From assembly GCA_028752905.1 (NCBI GenBank), contig JAQNBH010000011.1, positions 19,560,909-19,624,908 of the forward strand: a stretch of 64,000 nt of DNA. The letters run 5' to 3'. The stretch is from Cladorhizidae sp. MBARI D1340-BT2. Its lineage: Eukaryota > Porifera > Demospongiae > Poecilosclerida > Cladorhizidae. The notes under the pieces are model-generated. The model saw only the letters and a list, made by a program, of their open reading frames with translations, was not told the origin of the DNA and did no database searches. Positions 63,077 to 64,000 of the stretch are shown here, one piece after another. Every line of letters starts with the position of its first letter. The stretch's first letter is position 1. Position numbers and translations under genes: made by a program.

Positions 63077-64000
63077 CATGAACTCAGGTGTGTATCAAGC
63101 TATGAACTCTGGGGTGTAGTAAAACATGAACTCTGGTGTGCATCAAGGCATGAATTCAGATGTGTATCAAGCTATGAACTCTGGTGTGAGCAAGACATGC
63201 ACTCTGGTGTATATCAGTCTCATGAACTCTGTATCAAGCCATGAACTCTGGTGTCTTATGCCATGAATTCTGGAGTGTGTCAAGCCATGAACTCTGGTGT
63301 GCATCAACCAATGAACTCTGGTGTGCATCAAGCCATGTACTCTGGTGTGCATCAAGCCATGAACTCTATTGTGTATCAAGCTATTAACTCTGGTTTGCAT
63401 CAACCCATGAACTCTGGTGTGCACCAAGCCATTAACTATGATGTGCATAATGCCATGAACTCTGGTGTGTAGCAAGCCATAAACTGCGTGCATCAAGCCA
63501 TTAACTCTGGTGTGTATCAAGCTATGCATTCTGGTGTGTAGCAGTCATGAACTCTGTATCAAGCCATGAACTCTGGTGTGCAGCAAACCATGAACCCTGG
63601 TGTGTTAAGTGATGTACTCTGGTGTGTACCAAGCCATGAACTCTGGTATGCATCAAGCCATGAACACATGTGTACATCAAGCTATGAACACTGGAATGCA
63701 GCAAGCTATGAACTCTGATGTGTATTAAGCTATGAAATCTGGTGCGTAGTAAGACATGAACTCTGGTGTGCAGCAAGCCATAAACTCTGGTATGCTTCAA
63801 GCCATGAAATTTGGTGTGCATCAAGCTAAGAACTCTGGTGGGTATGAAGCTATGAACTCTGGTGTGTAGCAAGACATGCACTCTGGTTTATATCAGTCAT
63901 GAACTCTGTATCAAGCCATGAACTCTGGTGTCTTATGCCATGAACGCTGGAGTGTGTCAAGCCATGAACTCTGGTTTGCATCAAGCCATGAACTCTGGTG
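63077..64000. repeat. 2,471-bp higher-order unit, copy 2, cut by the window end
   Basis: First ~920 bp of a further copy, matching 60,605-61,528. The private variants GTTAAGTGATG (61,133 and 63,604) and GGTGCGTAGTAAG (61,270 and 63,741) are in both. It shows that a tandem of this unit probably continues beyond the window. Confidence 0.88.

Larger units (their letters stand above)
1..64000. repeat. 24-bp satellite array filling the whole window
   Basis: Every line of the window is built from a 24-bp monomer whose consensus is TGTGCATCAAGC plus CATGAACTCTGG, arranged head to tail on one strand. The consensus contains exactly six of each base and no CpG. Monomers differ by point changes (GTGTAG, GTGTAT, GTGTGT, CTTTGG, CTATGG, TTCTGG) and by small indels that give 13-, 20-, 21-, 22-, 23-, 25-, 27- and 33-bp forms. 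Both window ends fall inside the array. No unique sequence, transposon, RNA gene or intact gene was seen between the ends. The function is unknown; comparison with satellites of other species was not possible from sequence alone. Confidence 0.98.

Noticed and set aside
1..64000. A giant protein gene with an eight-residue repeat (24 bp is eight codons, and 21-, 27- and 33-bp variants keep the frame).
   Set aside because: Frame-breaking forms of 13, 20, 22, 23 and 25 bp recur throughout, and TAG (GTGTAGCAAG) is one of the commonest variants. No frame stays open for more than about 1.2 kb, and there is no sign of splice-bounded exons or of a better preserved frame.
1..64000. CRISPR array.
   Set aside because: The direct repeats are contiguous, diverged and have no unique spacers between them.
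1..64000. Centromere protein B box or telomere-type repeats.
   Set aside because: I looked for TTCG followed at the proper spacing by CGGG, and for its complement. TTCGGG occurs (for example ~18,366) but without the rest of the box. No TTAGGG-like or other telomeric tract was seen. A motif scan would settle it.
1..64000. Hormone-receptor half-sites (AGTTCA on the minus strand, one per monomer).
   Set aside because: A six-base match fixed in the consensus is repeated automatically in every monomer, and the 24-bp spacing is unlike known paired sites, so it carries no evidence of function.
1..64000. Nucleosome phasing from monomer length (seven monomers are 168 bp).
   Set aside because: Irregular monomer lengths break any such phase within a few hundred bases, and no 168-bp periodicity of variants was apparent.
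1..64000. The near-identical long copies might be assembly artefacts.
   Set aside because: Cannot be excluded from sequence, but most copies carry private substitutions and indels, which argues against simple duplication of one contig. Long-read coverage would decide.

Overview
The whole 64 kb window is one uninterrupted tandem-repeat (satellite) array. The monomer is 24 bp; its consensus reads TGTGCATCAAGC followed by CATGAACTCTGG. I found no stretch of unrelated sequence, no convincing gene, no RNA gene and no transposon. The array enters at base 1 and leaves at base 64,000 in mid-monomer, so it continues on both sides, and all monomers I read point the same way. At about 24 bp each there are roughly 2,650 monomers. 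A megabase-style, diverged satellite with higher-order structure points to a eukaryotic chromosome (heterochromatin, centromere, subtelomere or B-chromosome type DNA). Nothing here identifies the species, and I do not recognise this satellite family by name.

The many open frames are a by-product of the repeat. 24 bp is eight codons, and the consensus has no stop in four of its six frames (octapeptides MNSGVHQA and ELWCASSH on +, HTRVHGLM and LDAHQSSW on -). Frames end wherever a common variant makes TAG (TGTAGCAAGCC), or where a monomer of 13, 20, 22, 23 or 25 bp shifts the phase. No coding feature is annotated.

Above the monomer there is a second level: about seven composite blocks, each a fixed series of variant monomers, named here alpha to eta by their diagnostic variants. 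Alpha (24 copies) starts with a 13-bp truncated monomer. Beta (38 copies) carries a 10-bp palindrome, ACACATGTGT. Gamma has GGTGTCTTATGCC, delta has ACTGCGTGCATC, epsilon has a 33-bp monomer, zeta has a 1-bp insertion in most copies, and eta has CTGTATCATGCCATAAAC. They follow each other in preferred but not fixed orders, for example gamma-delta-beta-alpha-eta and eta-epsilon-zeta-beta-alpha.

The third level is long duplicated segments. Bases 1-18,160 hold a ~5.0 kb duplicon (1-4,990 and 10,731-15,768), a third partial copy (15,769-18,160), and a ~4.0 kb tandem pair (5,211-9,221 and 9,222-13,248). Bases 19,338-35,446 are two ~8 kb tandem units. Bases 38,915-43,550 are three 1,555-bp units. 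Bases 48,241-59,211 interleave a 1,616-bp unit, a ~3.3 kb duplicon and a ~2 kb duplicon. Bases 60,605-64,000 are a 2,471-bp unit and the start of its next copy. Offsets were read from matching variant positions, so the periods are reliable to a few bases, while the ends of copies are fuzzy because every junction lies inside homologous repeat. The picture fits repeated unequal exchange and local conversion within one old satellite, some of it recent.
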